The notes: a model not told the origin generated them from the sequence alone. A stretch of 64,000 bases of DNA from Patiria pectinifera (GCA_029964075.1 CM057138.1:4830932-4894931); one strand, 5' to 3'; positions 48,301-52,311 are shown, counted from the first letter of the stretch. Program-made: numbers and translations.

Positions 48301-49069
48301 AAGTGAGGGGAAAAAGCTGAAGTCCAAAACAAAAAAAGCTGAAATCAGCTAAAAAGCTGAGATTTCACACCCCTGCAACAGTTACAAATGGAGAGTTGGG
48401 GGAGACCATTGGGAGGGCTTTCCACTGAGCGTGCATCAACTTTGCCAAAGTGCATTGACGGCTGTTGCCTGTCATTCAGTAATCATCGGTCTCTGATGTG
48501 CGGGAGCGCGCCTACCGCACCCTCGTGTGTGCGCTCTTCACTTCGCGCTCTTTACTTCGTGCTCTTCATGCTCTTCACGAAATAGTGTACACTGCAGTAT
48601 TTGAGCCACATTTATGAGACTATACACAAACAGGCAGGGTGGTTTGGGACGGTACAGGGATTAAAGGGTTAAACATCTCAAGTACTTACTTTTCGCTGAA
48701 TGGTCTCACCCGAACCGCCACCGTCACACCAAACCCGTTACCCTCATCTACCCCAATTGGAGGGTCGTCTCCCGCTTCAGCCCATCTCACAGATCTCTTG
48801 AACTTGGGCGTCTCAAACTCCACACGGTTGAAGCACTCCGGGGTGCCAAACGGGGTCCTGGGTTCGGGCTTGAATCGCTGCGTCGGGGTACGGAAGAGGT
48901 CCCTTTTGGGGGTGTTTCTGCCGTTCCCCACGGGCGTCAGGGACGCTGTGGGGAAGTGGTTTTCTTTTCCTTTTGTTCTGGGGTGGTTTTTGTCTCCAGC
49001 TGATGAGAAGCGACGATCGGTGGAGAGCTGTTGTAGGTGTGTTGACGGACGATTGGCCTTGACTGACAT
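7919..49069 (-). CDS. KIF14: KIF14-type mitotic kinesin, 28 coding exons
   Basis: Plus-end-directed kinesin-3 motor; vertebrate KIF14 acts at the central spindle and midbody in cytokinesis with PRC1 and citron kinase (family knowledge). Twenty-eight exons join with consistent phase to 4461 nt (1486 aa; human is about 1650). Residues 1-114 are basic and TP-rich with a KEN box at 35-37. The motor spans about 115-472: P-loop GQTGSGKS 203-210, switch I SSRSH 328-332, switch II DLAGSE 364-369. Helix/coiled coil follows at 481-568, an FHA domain at about 579-680 ([10 protein letters not shown] is typical of KIF14), coiled coil at about 700-860, then a helical C-terminal half alignable with KIF14 ([20 protein letters not shown]). 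The N-terminus is much shorter than the roughly 350 residues before the human motor. A TGA lies in frame one codon before GCC-ATG, supporting the start unless a 5' exon exists. Introns range from about 0.2 to 13.9 kb. Confidence 0.95.
8235..8240 (-). terminator. Possible poly(A) signal (ATTAAA) for the short KIF14 end
   Basis: ATTAAA on the minus strand about 120 bp after the TAG at 8358. A weak, common hexamer; useful only if the exon 27 read-through form is real. Confidence 0.25.
8237..8310. repeat. Short tandem repeat, ~10-11-bp unit
   Basis: Seven units of aatacaatgt(a) in the candidate KIF14 last intron or 3' UTR. Confidence 0.8.
8375..8653 (-). CDS. KIF14: KIF14 exon 27 (penultimate or last)
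   Basis: Residues 1333-1426. [18 protein letters not shown] begins it; a serine/cysteine-rich stretch follows, then [20 protein letters not shown], like the ESLAKSLLFCFES helix near the human C-terminus. Acceptor aaacag. Two 3' choices are visible: splice at ACAG|GTACCC (low end 8375), or read on through six more codons (GTQID-like) to TAG at 8358-8360, giving 1430 aa. An ATTAAA on the minus strand at 8240-8235 could serve the read-through form. Confidence 0.87.
8654..12716 (-). other. KIF14 intron 26 (4.1 kb)
   Basis: Between exons 26 and 27. Holds nested palindromes at 9718-9778 (gagagcgatt...agctctcct), T/C-rich low complexity at 10.2-10.6 kb and the duplication at 11.77-12.26 kb. No other gene seen. 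Confidence 0.7.
11772..12258. repeat. Direct tandem duplication, ~245 bp, two copies
   Basis: Copies at about 11772-12020 and 12040-12258 share aaacaaacacaagactg, cttgaactcgaga, cgggcgccttct and caacagcttagtccaca. Divergence of roughly 15% suggests an older event. Confidence 0.8.
12717..12951 (-). CDS. KIF14: KIF14 exon 26
   Basis: Residues 1255-1333. [20 protein letters not shown] and [20 protein letters not shown] form amphipathic helices; human has a comparable helical block (LKHCLEKAIEIIISALKGC). GC-rich against A/T-rich introns. Acceptor ctgcag, donor GTAAGT, phase 0 in and 1 out. It lies 13.9 kb from exon 25. Confidence 0.88.
13618..13690 (+). mobile_element. SINE family A, 3' fragment
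   Basis: agagcaccggaacggcaatc, degraded B box, then ctccagtcaatttctgtgtt. 5' end missing. Confidence 0.6.
13805..14080 (+). mobile_element. MITE family R, copy b (partial)
   Basis: Contains ttgatttcttctaaatgaca, atctttaatccaagtaag and taggttacttctggg, the conserved right half of the family. Confidence 0.55.
14341..14477. repeat. 137-bp near-perfect hairpin
   Basis: Left arm taagagagtggttctgaaaa; right arm ttttcagaaccattctctta, continuing inward with aataaactcgacg / cgtcgagttta. The loop holds ctctcctgaagacagtcaga. Probably a short inverted-repeat element; no target duplication read. Confidence 0.7.
15270..15580 (-). mobile_element. MITE family R, copy c
   Basis: Reverse orientation: ccgtctggcttgctgtcatt, aaaaggttgtgcatg and gtaatatccactgaactgaa match the other R copies. 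Right part truncated. Confidence 0.6.
15655..16183 (+). mobile_element. TTAA-flanked MITE family P1, copy a
   Basis: TTAA at both ends; inverted ends agggaattacatc / tatattccct. Shares about 530 bp with copies at 31.04-31.57 and 34.65-35.19 kb. TTAA flanks are typical of piggyBac-type transposition (inference). Confidence 0.8.
16532..16718. mobile_element. Mariner/pogo-like MITE with TA duplication
   Basis: Inverted ends CAGTCGAGTCTCGTTATAAC and GTACTAACGAGAGTCGACTG, flanked by TA at 16530-16531 and 16719-16720. 187 bp, no coding capacity. CAGTCGA ends and a TA target suit the pogo/Tc1-mariner group. Confidence 0.8.
16905..16990 (+). mobile_element. tRNA-derived SINE fragment
   Basis: Degraded A box, then an intact B box gtgggttcgaatcccac. 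No closed acceptor stem, so not a functional tRNA gene. Confidence 0.55.
17085..17345 (-). repeat. Interspersed repeat family G, copy 2, with (agtc)n end
   Basis: Reverse orientation: tgcatctggtctacacaatg, atcctatatgatagcactg, then a G run and a (gtca)n tract at 17285-17335. Confidence 0.65.
18270..18530 (-). mobile_element. SINE family A (near full length)
   Basis: Minus strand: head gcattgtgactttgggcatg, tRNA-like part with gatagctcatttggtagagc and gcaggttcaaact, tail ending agtcagtttccctttgtg. Immediately followed by the Harbinger-like element at 18534. Confidence 0.75.
18534..18878. mobile_element. Harbinger-like MITE, TAA duplication, copy H1
   Basis: TAA at 18531-18533 and 18879-18881. 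Inverted ends GGCC plus an A run then gtctccggtttctggtat, and the mirror ataccagaaaccggagac plus T run then GGCC. 345 bp, non-coding. TWA targets are the PIF/Harbinger hallmark. Confidence 0.82.
19700..19800 (+). mobile_element. tRNA-derived SINE fragment
   Basis: A-box-like ggtggttgagtggtaag and B-box-like ggatttgagtccca. Not a closed tRNA. Confidence 0.55.
19838..20141. repeat. 152-bp direct duplication, nearly identical copies
   Basis: Copies 19838-19989 and 19990-20141 differ at only a few bases (aggatcgag against aggcttgag). The near identity marks a recent duplication. Confidence 0.9.
20395..20690. repeat. ~145-bp direct duplication
   Basis: Two copies beginning aaaccatctgccagctcca and ending near gaaacaataccgcaag. 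More diverged than the neighbouring 152-bp duplication. Confidence 0.8.
21230..21425 (+). repeat. Interspersed repeat family G, copy 3
   Basis: gactgactgaccgactg, then gcagtgctatcatatagggg and gcgccaatgaatgggc. Confidence 0.65.
22233..22425. repeat. ~53-bp tandem repeat, about four copies, then (agtc)n
   Basis: Units contain aaccagtctaattcacaa and gacagtcagtaagcgaga; the array ends in a pure agtc tract. Confidence 0.7.
22620..22830 (+). repeat. Interspersed repeat, shared with 47.2-47.4 kb
   Basis: catcctccaagacttattat, agcaaactacccacccaaca and gaagtcattctttgggatac recur at 47.2-47.4 kb with about 85% agreement by eye. Confidence 0.65.
23460..23850. repeat. Tandem repeat, ~110-120-bp unit, about 3.5 copies
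   Basis: Units carry gccaacacttttgga, cctaaaagttg, ttacctgaattgaacca and gaaccaacttca. Copies diverged with indels. Confidence 0.75.
24781..24956. mobile_element. 176-bp palindromic MITE
   Basis: Inverted ends aagcccggttcatacttcat and atgaagtatgaaccgggctt; the interior is rich in gcgaa/ttcgc and tgacgtca motifs. No coding capacity. Confidence 0.8.
25100..25330 (+). repeat. Interspersed repeat family G, copy 4
   Basis: (gact)n tract at 25115-25185, then gggcagtgctatcatatagg, gccaatgaatgggct and ccagatgcatgacaag. Confidence 0.7.
26700..26822 (-). mobile_element. tRNA-derived SINE head
   Basis: Minus strand: A box gtggtctagcggtggag and B box cgggttcgagccccg, both close to consensus, followed by SINE body rather than a closed tRNA. 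Confidence 0.65.
26890..27030 (-). CDS. KIF14: KIF14 exon 25
   Basis: Forty-seven codons, residues 1208-1254. [20 protein letters not shown] matches the KIF14 segment with GVGLGMKILLDSGLEKA. Acceptor ttacag, donor GTGAGT, phase 0 on both sides. It is flanked on both sides by arrays of the 10-11-bp TCACAAGT repeat. Confidence 0.9.
27674..27832 (-). CDS. KIF14: KIF14 exon 24
   Basis: Fifty-three codons, residues 1155-1207. [20 protein letters not shown] aligns with a conserved KIF14 block containing DISSMIKEAQ. Acceptor cgtcag, donor GTAAGT, phase 0 on both sides. Confidence 0.92.
27893..28053 (+). mobile_element. tRNA-derived SINE, family B
   Basis: ggagcactgtggtccagg, degraded B box ttggttcaaaccc, body with ttgggcaagacactttacta and ctctccacaaagtgg. 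Lies in the intron between exons 23 and 24. Confidence 0.6.
28118..28332 (-). CDS. KIF14: KIF14 exon 23
   Basis: Residues 1083-1154. Helical; [12 protein letters not shown]-type segment then [16 protein letters not shown] and GHLMKLLQ, comparable with the QLVVLMKHW...LGGYLQLFLQ region of human KIF14. Acceptor ctcag, donor GTACTG, phase 1 in and 0 out. A SINE ends about 45 bp past its donor side. Confidence 0.88.
28404..28889 (+). mobile_element. TTAA-flanked MITE family P2, copy a
   Basis: TTAA at both ends; inverted ends agggacattacagcctg / caggctgtaatgcccc. Shares about 500 bp with 36417-36940, including acattaggctagtttccttt. Confidence 0.8.
29314..29523 (-). CDS. KIF14: KIF14 exon 22
   Basis: Residues 1013-1083. 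[20 protein letters not shown] fits the KIF14 helical C-terminal region that begins with CKELIGSSLDFF in human. Acceptor taacag, donor GTAAGA, phase 1 on both sides. Confidence 0.87.
30199..30290 (-). CDS. KIF14: KIF14 exon 21 (Ser-rich linker)
   Basis: Residues 982-1013. Serine/threonine/proline-rich linker with [17 protein letters not shown]. Little sequence conservation is expected; support comes from phase (2 in, 1 out) and junctions (acceptor gcctag, donor GTGAGT). Confidence 0.78.
30406..30781. mobile_element. 376-bp MITE with ~55-bp inverted ends
   Basis: Ends acaattcgggcgattcacaa and ttgtgaatcgcccgaattgt; pairing continues inward through gcgccaccaagagtttgcc. No coding capacity; no target duplication read. 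Confidence 0.78.
31041..31573 (-). mobile_element. TTAA-flanked MITE family P1, copy b
   Basis: TTAA at both ends, inverted agggaatatacaac / gatgtatattccct. On the minus strand an exon-like stretch at 31469-31354 has acceptor ttgcag, an open frame with [20 protein letters not shown] and donor GTAAGG. The other two copies carry stops there. Confidence 0.8.
31712..31818 (-). CDS. KIF14: KIF14 exon 20 (acidic DP-D-EW block)
   Basis: Residues 947-982, with [15 protein letters not shown] matching the KIF14 block AFCDPEDEWEPD. The frame requires acceptor ctctcag at 31819-31825, not the nearer tctgcag. Donor GTCAGG, phase 0 in and 2 out. Confidence 0.88.
32290..32478 (+). repeat. Decanucleotide-arm element L2
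   Basis: Left arm of about four units (gcatcacaagtg), the ~95-bp core (gaatgcctttg...gagttgaattgggactgg), right arm of about three ggacttgtgat units. The most symmetrical and least expanded copy. Confidence 0.75.
32601..32762 (-). CDS. KIF14: KIF14 exon 19
   Basis: Fifty-four codons, residues 893-946, with [20 protein letters not shown], closely matching a KIF14 C-terminal block. Acceptor ttgtag, donor GTAAGA, phase 0 on both sides. Confidence 0.93.
32824..33261. mobile_element. Tc1/mariner-like MITE with TA duplication
   Basis: Ends TGTGACCGGCTCCACAAAAA and TTTTTGTGGAGCCGGTCACA, flanked by TA at 32822-32823 and 33262-33263. 438 bp, non-coding. Abuts a SINE. Confidence 0.8.
33262..33345 (-). 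mobile_element. tRNA-derived SINE head
   Basis: Minus strand: gtggcctagtggttaggg (A box) and caggggttcgaatccacc (B box). Same family as 5.77 kb. Confidence 0.62.
33394..33485 (-). CDS. KIF14: KIF14 exon 18
   Basis: Residues 862-892, with [19 protein letters not shown], matching the KIF14-specific block after the coiled coil. Acceptor gtaacag, donor GTGAGT, phase 1 in and 0 out. A repeat element starts about 45 bp upstream of the acceptor. Confidence 0.92.
33530..33905 (+). mobile_element. MITE family R, copy d
   Basis: Contains aaagaagaatgttcaaaacc, atttcagctcagtggatatt and gggataaatgcaaatgatcc. Starts about 45 bp beyond exon 18, within its acceptor-side intron. Confidence 0.65.
34010..34165 (+). 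repeat. Interspersed repeat family G, copy 5
   Basis: gggcagtgctattgtatagg, gggccagtaaatgact and cacagatgcataaaaac. Confidence 0.65.
34251..34461 (-). CDS. KIF14: KIF14 exon 17 (coiled coil)
   Basis: Residues 792-862. Highly charged helix ([14 protein letters not shown], then [20 protein letters not shown]); aligns with the human RLEMETLATKQ region. Acceptor gattag, donor GTACGA, phase 0 in and 1 out. Confidence 0.9.
34649..35188 (+). mobile_element. TTAA-flanked MITE family P1, copy c
   Basis: TTAA at both ends; inverted agggaatgtacatc / tgtatatattccct. Exon-like stretch present but ends in TAA just before the donor-like GTAAGG. Confidence 0.8.
35578..35637 (-). mobile_element. tRNA-derived SINE fragment
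   Basis: Minus strand B-box-like cgggtttgattcccgcg with a short A-box side. Very partial. Confidence 0.4.
35675..35761 (-). CDS. KIF14: KIF14 exon 16 (coiled coil)
   Basis: Twenty-nine codons, residues 763-791, [10 protein letters not shown] to HELKMENK. Acceptor gtag after an A/T-rich tract, donor GTAAAA, phase 0 on both sides. The coiled coil continues here. Confidence 0.85.
36036..36110 (-). CDS. KIF14: KIF14 exon 15 (coiled coil)
   Basis: Twenty-five codons, residues 738-762, starting [20 protein letters not shown]. Acceptor ctctcag, donor GTAAGA, phase 0 on both sides, so it could be skipped without a frameshift. Confidence 0.87.
36417..36940 (+). mobile_element. TTAA-flanked MITE family P2, copy b
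   Basis: TTAA at both ends; about 75-80% alike to copy a by eye (gtgcgagaacgaatttcg, aagacattaggttggtttcc, ttttcggggatttcagg). Confidence 0.78.
37034..37106 (-). CDS. KIF14: KIF14 exon 14 (coiled coil)
   Basis: Residues 713-737, [19 protein letters not shown], a charged coiled-coil segment. Acceptor ctgcag, donor GTAAAG, phase 2 in and 0 out. Confidence 0.87.
37232..37617. mobile_element. Harbinger-like MITE, TAA duplication, copy H2
   Basis: TAA at 37229-37231 and 37618-37620. Ends GGCC plus A run then ggtctctggtcag, mirrored by ctgaccagagacc plus T run then GGCC. 386 bp, non-coding. Confidence 0.82.
37911..38056 (-). CDS. KIF14: KIF14 exon 13 (FHA end)
   Basis: Residues 665-713. [16 protein letters not shown] closes the FHA fold; [13 protein letters not shown] starts the coiled coil. 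Acceptor tcccag, donor GTACAG, phase 0 in and 2 out. Confidence 0.93.
38349..38453. repeat. ~29-bp palindromic tandem repeat, about four copies
   Basis: Each unit has two nested palindromes: tatagcgcgctata and the E-box cacgtg. Cruciform-prone array in the intron between KIF14 exons 12 and 13. Confidence 0.85.
39331..39359. repeat. 29-bp poly(A) run
   Basis: Unbroken A run about 65 bp from KIF14 exon 12, on its donor side. No element could be assigned to it. Confidence 0.8.
39425..39527 (-). CDS. KIF14: KIF14 exon 12 (FHA domain, middle)
   Basis: Residues 630-664, with [16 protein letters not shown], the FHA strand-turn-NG motif. Acceptor cctag, donor GTAAGT, phase 2 in and 0 out. Confidence 0.93.
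39633..40064 (+). mobile_element. Full-length tRNA-derived SINE with (att)n tail
   Basis: tRNA head (gtggtccaatggttacgg A box, gagttcgaatcctg B box), gagcaaggcactttac, a central domain (ttcggatgggacgtaaagca, gtaggtcccgtgtg), a 3' part with cagcgccttgagtacc and tataagacttcgg, then (att)n. About 430 bp, the most complete SINE here. Confidence 0.82.
40122..40306 (-). CDS. KIF14: KIF14 exon 11 (FHA domain, first half)
   Basis: Residues 569-630. [20 protein letters not shown] is the kinesin-3 FHA entry, ending in the ADDHC turn. FHA domains bind phosphothreonine or act as scaffolds. Acceptor ctgcag, donor GTGAGG, phase 0 in and 2 out. Confidence 0.94.
40470..40732 (-). CDS. KIF14: KIF14 exon 10 (helical linker)
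   Basis: Residues 481-568: charged helices [10 protein letters not shown] and [18 protein letters not shown], separated by a proline-rich stretch (HPPAPNPQ). It corresponds to the coiled linker between motor and FHA domain in KIF14. Acceptor ccaaag, donor GTAGGT, phase 1 in and 0 out. Confidence 0.92.
40800..41290 (-). repeat. Decanucleotide-arm element L3
   Basis: On the plus strand an array of tcctcccaagtcctcacaag units (40800-41170), then the reverse-complement core (caaactattcaaatgaactg ... gttcgtcc) and a short arm agacttgtgaatggacttg. In core orientation the expanded arm is on the right, as in L1 and L4. Confidence 0.75.
41580..41752 (-). CDS. KIF14: KIF14 exon 9 (end of motor, neck)
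   Basis: Residues 423-481. Contains [20 protein letters not shown] and [20 protein letters not shown], the last motor elements and the neck. Acceptor gcttag, donor GTAGGT, phase 2 in and 1 out. Confidence 0.95.
42193..42314 (-). CDS. KIF14: KIF14 exon 8 (motor alpha4, microtubule-binding region)
   Basis: Residues 383-423. [17 protein letters not shown] and [10 protein letters not shown] are the helix alpha4/alpha5 microtubule-binding motifs. Acceptor ttgcag, donor GTAAGA, phase 0 in and 2 out (split tryptophan codon). Confidence 0.95.
42396..42592. repeat. Inverted-repeat element with gtggcccagta ends
   Basis: Arms ttcatactgggccaccactc and gagtggtggcccagtatgga flank a ~130-bp loop. The same terminal motif occurs at 50.30 and 55.10 kb. 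Confidence 0.65.
42570..43230. repeat. 17-bp minisatellite, about 35 degenerate copies
   Basis: Unit ttttccatgctaagcaa. Occupies most of the intron between exons 7 and 8 and stops right at the exon 7 donor. Confidence 0.9.
43233..43349 (-). CDS. KIF14: KIF14 exon 7 (switch II)
   Basis: Thirty-nine codons, residues 344-382, with [15 protein letters not shown], the switch II strand and loop. Acceptor ctgcag, donor GTTAGT, phase 0 on both sides. A degenerate 17-bp tandem repeat starts just past its donor. Confidence 0.95.
43479..43617 (-). CDS. KIF14: KIF14 exon 6 (switch I)
   Basis: Residues 298-343. Contains [20 protein letters not shown], with the switch I residues that sense the nucleotide gamma-phosphate. 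Acceptor ctccag, donor GTACAC, phase 2 in and 0 out. Confidence 0.95.
43650..44055 (+). mobile_element. MITE family R, copy e (most complete)
   Basis: Starts aaggatcatttgcttttca, ends ggataaatgcaattcatcc; interior matches copies a-d throughout. Confidence 0.7.
44422..44474 (-). CDS. KIF14: KIF14 exon 5 (motor, LRVREHP)
   Basis: Residues 280-297, [17 protein letters not shown], near identical to the KIF14 family. Acceptor ttgcag, donor GTAAGT, phase 0 in and 2 out. At 53 nt it is the shortest exon. Confidence 0.92.
44600..45015. repeat. Decanucleotide TCACAAGT array L5 (no core seen)
   Basis: About 30 units of catcacaagtc with 10-11-bp spacing; the last ~80 bp switch to the inverted motif acttgtgactgg. 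The ~95-bp core was not found. Confidence 0.75.
45085..45375. mobile_element. Two SINE family A copies in inverted orientation
   Basis: Minus-strand copy at about 45085-45235 and plus-strand copy at 45236-45375, meeting at tggatggcttctgac. Both have the gatagctaagtcggtagag/ggaacggcaatcc tRNA-like part. Confidence 0.7.
45442..45552 (-). CDS. KIF14: KIF14 exon 4 (motor, [14 protein letters not shown])
   Basis: Thirty-seven codons, residues 243-279, with the kinesin signature [14 protein letters not shown]. Acceptor cgtag, donor GTGAGC, phase 0 on both sides. A lysine/aspartate-rich insert sits before the next exon, as in KIF14 loop L5 to L8. Confidence 0.93.
46526..46616 (-). CDS. KIF14: KIF14 exon 3 (motor)
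   Basis: Residues 212-242, with [18 protein letters not shown], the motor segment after the P-loop. Acceptor gacag, donor GTAAGT, phase 2 in and 0 out. Confidence 0.93.
47205..47400 (+). repeat. Interspersed repeat, second copy of the 22.62-22.83 kb repeat
   Basis: gtcttcctccaagagtgatt, agcaaactacctacccaaca and gaagtcattcttagtgatac match the 22.6 kb copy. Ends just beside exon 2. Confidence 0.65.
47414..47668 (-). CDS. KIF14: KIF14 exon 2 (P-loop)
   Basis: Residues 127-212, ending in [13 protein letters not shown], the nucleotide-binding P-loop. Acceptor ctgcag, donor GTAAGT, phase 2 in and 2 out. [19 protein letters not shown] matches the KIF14 subfamily rather than other kinesin-3 members. 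Confidence 0.95.
47815..47955. repeat. (gactc)n-like low-complexity tract
   Basis: Repeated gactcgactcgac motifs, upstream of exon 2 in the KIF14 intron. Confidence 0.75.
48202..48375. mobile_element. hAT-like MITE, 174 bp
   Basis: Ends CAGGGGTGTGA and TCACACCCCTG; interior built from aaaaagctga repeats. Flanks share caacag on both sides (6 bp; hAT usually makes 8). Confidence 0.65.
48690..49069 (-). CDS. KIF14: KIF14 exon 1 (start, N-terminal tail, first motor strand)
   Basis: Encodes residues 1-127. ATG at 49069-49067 has G at -3, and an in-frame TGA lies just upstream. The tail holds a KEN tripeptide (35-37), an APC/C degron form, and six TP sites, one (TPKR, T53) fitting the CDK consensus. 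The first motor strand [10 protein letters not shown] is at 115-124. Donor is GTAAGT after a split AA|G lysine codon. A spliced 5' exon cannot be excluded. Confidence 0.9.
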
Positions 49070-49232
49070 GGCTCAATGGAGGTGTTGCTGCGTATATGTT
49101 AAGTTAACATACAGTACATGTAAACAAATGACAAAGAAAGCAATGAATAAGAATGTAGTATCTCAACGCCACTTTGGCAGTTGTGTACAAAGTCTATTAA
49201 GTAGAGTAAACATGGTGATACTTTTGTTAATG

Positions 49233-49436
49233 TGGAAAGATTTCCACATACGAAGTTCACCCAACACCCTGTGTACAAACCCTATGAGATTGGACTGAAA
49301 AATTCTAAGTGTTTTCTAAGAAAATGCTTGTATTTTCTCACTGCTCAAATTGACTTTGATGACATGAAATTGCTATCTGGGGGCTTGTCAGTCACTACAG
49401 AGGAAAATTAGTGAACTTCGCATATGGTAATCTTGC
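49233..49436 (-). mobile_element. MITE family M, copy 2
   Basis: Inverted orientation relative to 59041-59246, with tggaaagatttccacatacg at one end and cgcatatggtaatctt at the other. Lies about 165 bp upstream of the KIF14 ATG, so it may fall in the promoter or 5' UTR. Confidence 0.75.
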
Positions 49437-49849
49437 CGTTTATGTTAAGTATTTCTGAAGTATTTTAGGGCCTACATGTATCACTTTATAATGTTTAATA
49501 TTTATGAGGCTATATCCAATCGGCCACAGGTGCTGCACAAACGATGGTGCTACTTTAATACTTTTTTAGTCCGAGTAACTAGGACTCTACGAATCGCCTT
49601 TTTTAAATATTTGGACATGGTCATGAGTACTCGGAGTACCGGTTATACTTTTTATACTATACGTGTCAAACATGGCCCTGTACATTCTAGCCGACTCAAT
49701 ATCGTTTAATATGAAAAAAAGCTGGCTAAATCTAGCCGTTTATTTTTATACACTTCCTTCTTAAATTAAAAAGATTTTGCCGTTCTAAAATGGCATTTAC
49801 CTCAGACATGTCACTGTCACTCAGACAATTTCCCTTAATTGTAGGTTGA

Positions 49850-50322
49850 AAAAGTCATGATAGAAAAAAGAAAAGTTCGGTCTTCGAAAGTTTGACTCTA
49901 ACTTGATCAAAACTAAAGTCAAAGCGGGAGTGATTTTGACAAATGTTTGGGCGATCGTGAAGTGTAGGACCCGGTTCCTAGTATAAGGTAACAAAATCCA
50001 CTTGAAAATTATTGGACCTACCGAACTAGTTGGTGACATTCTCAATAAACAGGTATGTCATAGATAGAGGGCAGGGTTTGATTTTTTGAGGAAAATTTGG
50101 GGATAAAATGACGATGACAGCGCGGCAACAACACGCGACCCAAAAGTAAGATGGCGATCACTGTGCAATGTACCGTGAGCACGCACGGCGCGCTGAATCG
50201 CAAGGCACAAACGGCGCAGGAAAATCGTGATTTCTACCCCCAAGAAACTGTTCAAAATTGCAAAACGGGTCATTAGAATTGAAAAAAGTCTAAGGAAAAT
50301 GTCCATACTGGGCCACAACTTT
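49850..50322 (+). repeat. Left arm of a ~5.4-kb-spaced inverted repeat
   Basis: Contains gtcttcgaaagtttgact, gggcgatcgtgaagtgtagg and ggaaaatgtccatactgggc. All occur reverse-complemented at 55098-55290. Arms differ by indels. Confidence 0.65.
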
Positions 50323-50517
50323 ACCTGCCGCTAAACACATCAATTTTCACCTCACCTTGTGATTTCACCCAAGAGGAATCCAGGAAGCTGTGTAAATGCG
50401 AAAAAAATTAGGCAAAATGGGTTTTTAGAGCACATTTTGGATGCACACGTCGTGCAGAACTAAGTTGAAGCAGCCGGACAAAACTAATTGAAGTGGCTGA
50501 AAGACAGCAGTACGTAA

Positions 50518-51463
50518 GGCCCAAAAAAAAATAGTTCTGCTTCCGATTACATGCCTTTCAAAAATAGGGTTGGTCGGTCGGAAATTTTTTTTTTTGCCAT
50601 TTTTTTTTATGCAGATTTAATGAGGTATTCAATTATATGCGAAGTTTTTAGCCTGAACTATTTCCATTGCACTACAAAAGCTATACACGAAATGGCAACA
50701 AAGAGTGAATAAAAACTACCTTTAATTATTGTAAATATATTTACGTTCGATAATTTCAAAAAATAATGGAAAATTCAGGTCGTTCGCACCATATGCACAA
50801 CGCTAGACGCGGGGAGCTGGCCAAAACTCCGAGGTGTGTGTAGCCTTGTTCAAGCCGGTCTCTCGGCTTTTTGTCGAAGGGAGATAATCGGGCCCTGCAC
50901 CCACAATCAACGCGGCTACGTGCGTGTACCACCGACCCTTGTCCGTACGAACGGTTCGGTACTAACACAACCAGCAAGCACACACACGTGAGTACGGACT
51001 GTACGCATGGTGTAATAAGGCAGTAAATGTAGGCCTACTATGTTCTGCGTGTGGGTGTACGTACGTATGTACGTACATGTGGGGGATATACGCGCTGCGT
51101 GGCCTAAATTGGCCCCTGCGCGGCGCGGCGGGAACCAGTCGTCGCCACGTGATTATAGTCGCCGTGACATCGCATTGCGAAGTAGCTATATGGCGAAGCA
51201 AATTTGTAAAAATAACGGAGGTTTCTTTTGAAAAAAAAAGCGAATGTAAGTAAGAAAACAAATAAATACAAGCATTTTTTTATGCAAAAGGGTTGTTGAG
51301 AGGTATTTTGTGAAGACAGAAAAGACAACACAATTTTATTTTTATTTATTCAATCTGTTTTTTTTCTTCGTTTTTTTTTAATTGCCGATAAATTTTTTAG
51401 GGTCGCAGCCTAAAAATAGGGTCGGTCGGTTAACCGGAAGCAGAACTATTCTTTTGTTTGGCC
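50518..51463. mobile_element. Harbinger-like element, TAA duplication, copy H3
   Basis: TAA at 50515-50517 and 51464-51466. Ends ggcccaaaaaaaaatagttc / agaactattcttttgtttgg, continuing inward with tgcttccg / cggaagca and agggttggtcggtcgg / agggtcggtcggttaac. 946 bp, no transposase frame seen; the centre is CpG-rich. Confidence 0.83.
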
Positions 51464-51582
51464 TAATACGCATGACATCGACAACCATGACGTCGCATGA
51501 GCCGGCCAATGATAGTGCAATACGTCATTATGAATATTTATTTTCTCATGAATATTTAGTTTATTTCAATGGATACTTCAAA

Positions 51583-52311
51583 TACTCCTAGAACTGAGGC
51601 TCCACGTAGTGGAGCCTCATAGATCAAGAAACCCGCAAAATTGCCTGCAGCACAAAACACTTATAAAGTACAAAAACGTCCATCAAAATGGAGACATTTC
51701 ACACAGAACCGCAGCACAGTTTGCCCCTATACTCCGTACTTTATCTCTTGACATACTCACGTATCTTGTGCGGAACTAACATAGGTGGATTCTGTCGGTT
51801 TTTAGGCCAAAATGATGAAAAATATGCCCTTTCCGCACTGAGCCAACCTGACACTTGAAACGTGCACGCATATGATCGAGCGATGATTTTTGGTTCACTC
51901 GGAGCGCGCCGTGGGGGGTACGGTACAGGCGAAATGATAGTATGTGCATGCGTACAAGTGCATGTACCGTACCCCCCGCGGTGCGCTCCGAGCGAACCGA
52001 AAATCATCGCTCGATCATATGCGTGCACGTTTCAAGTGTCAGGTTGGCTCAGTGCGGAAAGGGCATATTTTTCATCATTTTGGCCTAAAAACCGACAGAA
52101 TCCACCTATGTTAGTTCTGCGCATGATACGTGAGTATGTCAAGAGATAAAGTACGGAGTATAGGGGCAAACTGTGCAGCGGTTCTGTGTGAAATGTCTCC
52201 ATTTTGATGGACGTTTTTGCACTTTATTAGTGTTTTGTGCTGCAGGCAATTTTGCGGGCTTCTTGATCTATGAGGCTCCACTACGTGGAGCCTCATAGTT
52301 CTAGGAACGTA
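51583..52311. mobile_element. Palindromic foldback element FB-A with 9-bp duplication
   Basis: Almost the whole 729 bp is one inverted repeat centred near 51945. tacttcaaa flanks it at 51574-51582 and 52312-52320. Ends tactcctagaact / agttctagga; each end carries a small hairpin gaggctccacgtagtggagc. 9-bp duplications and long inverted ends recall Mutator-like or Foldback elements. Confidence 0.88.

Noticed and set aside
48639-49298. 219-residue plus-strand frame
   Set aside because: Antisense of KIF14 exon 1, which has clear homology on the other strand.
51741-52149. Two nearly identical ~95-residue frames, one on each strand
   Set aside because: They are the two arms of the FB-A palindrome read in both directions; no domain, and arm identity explains them.
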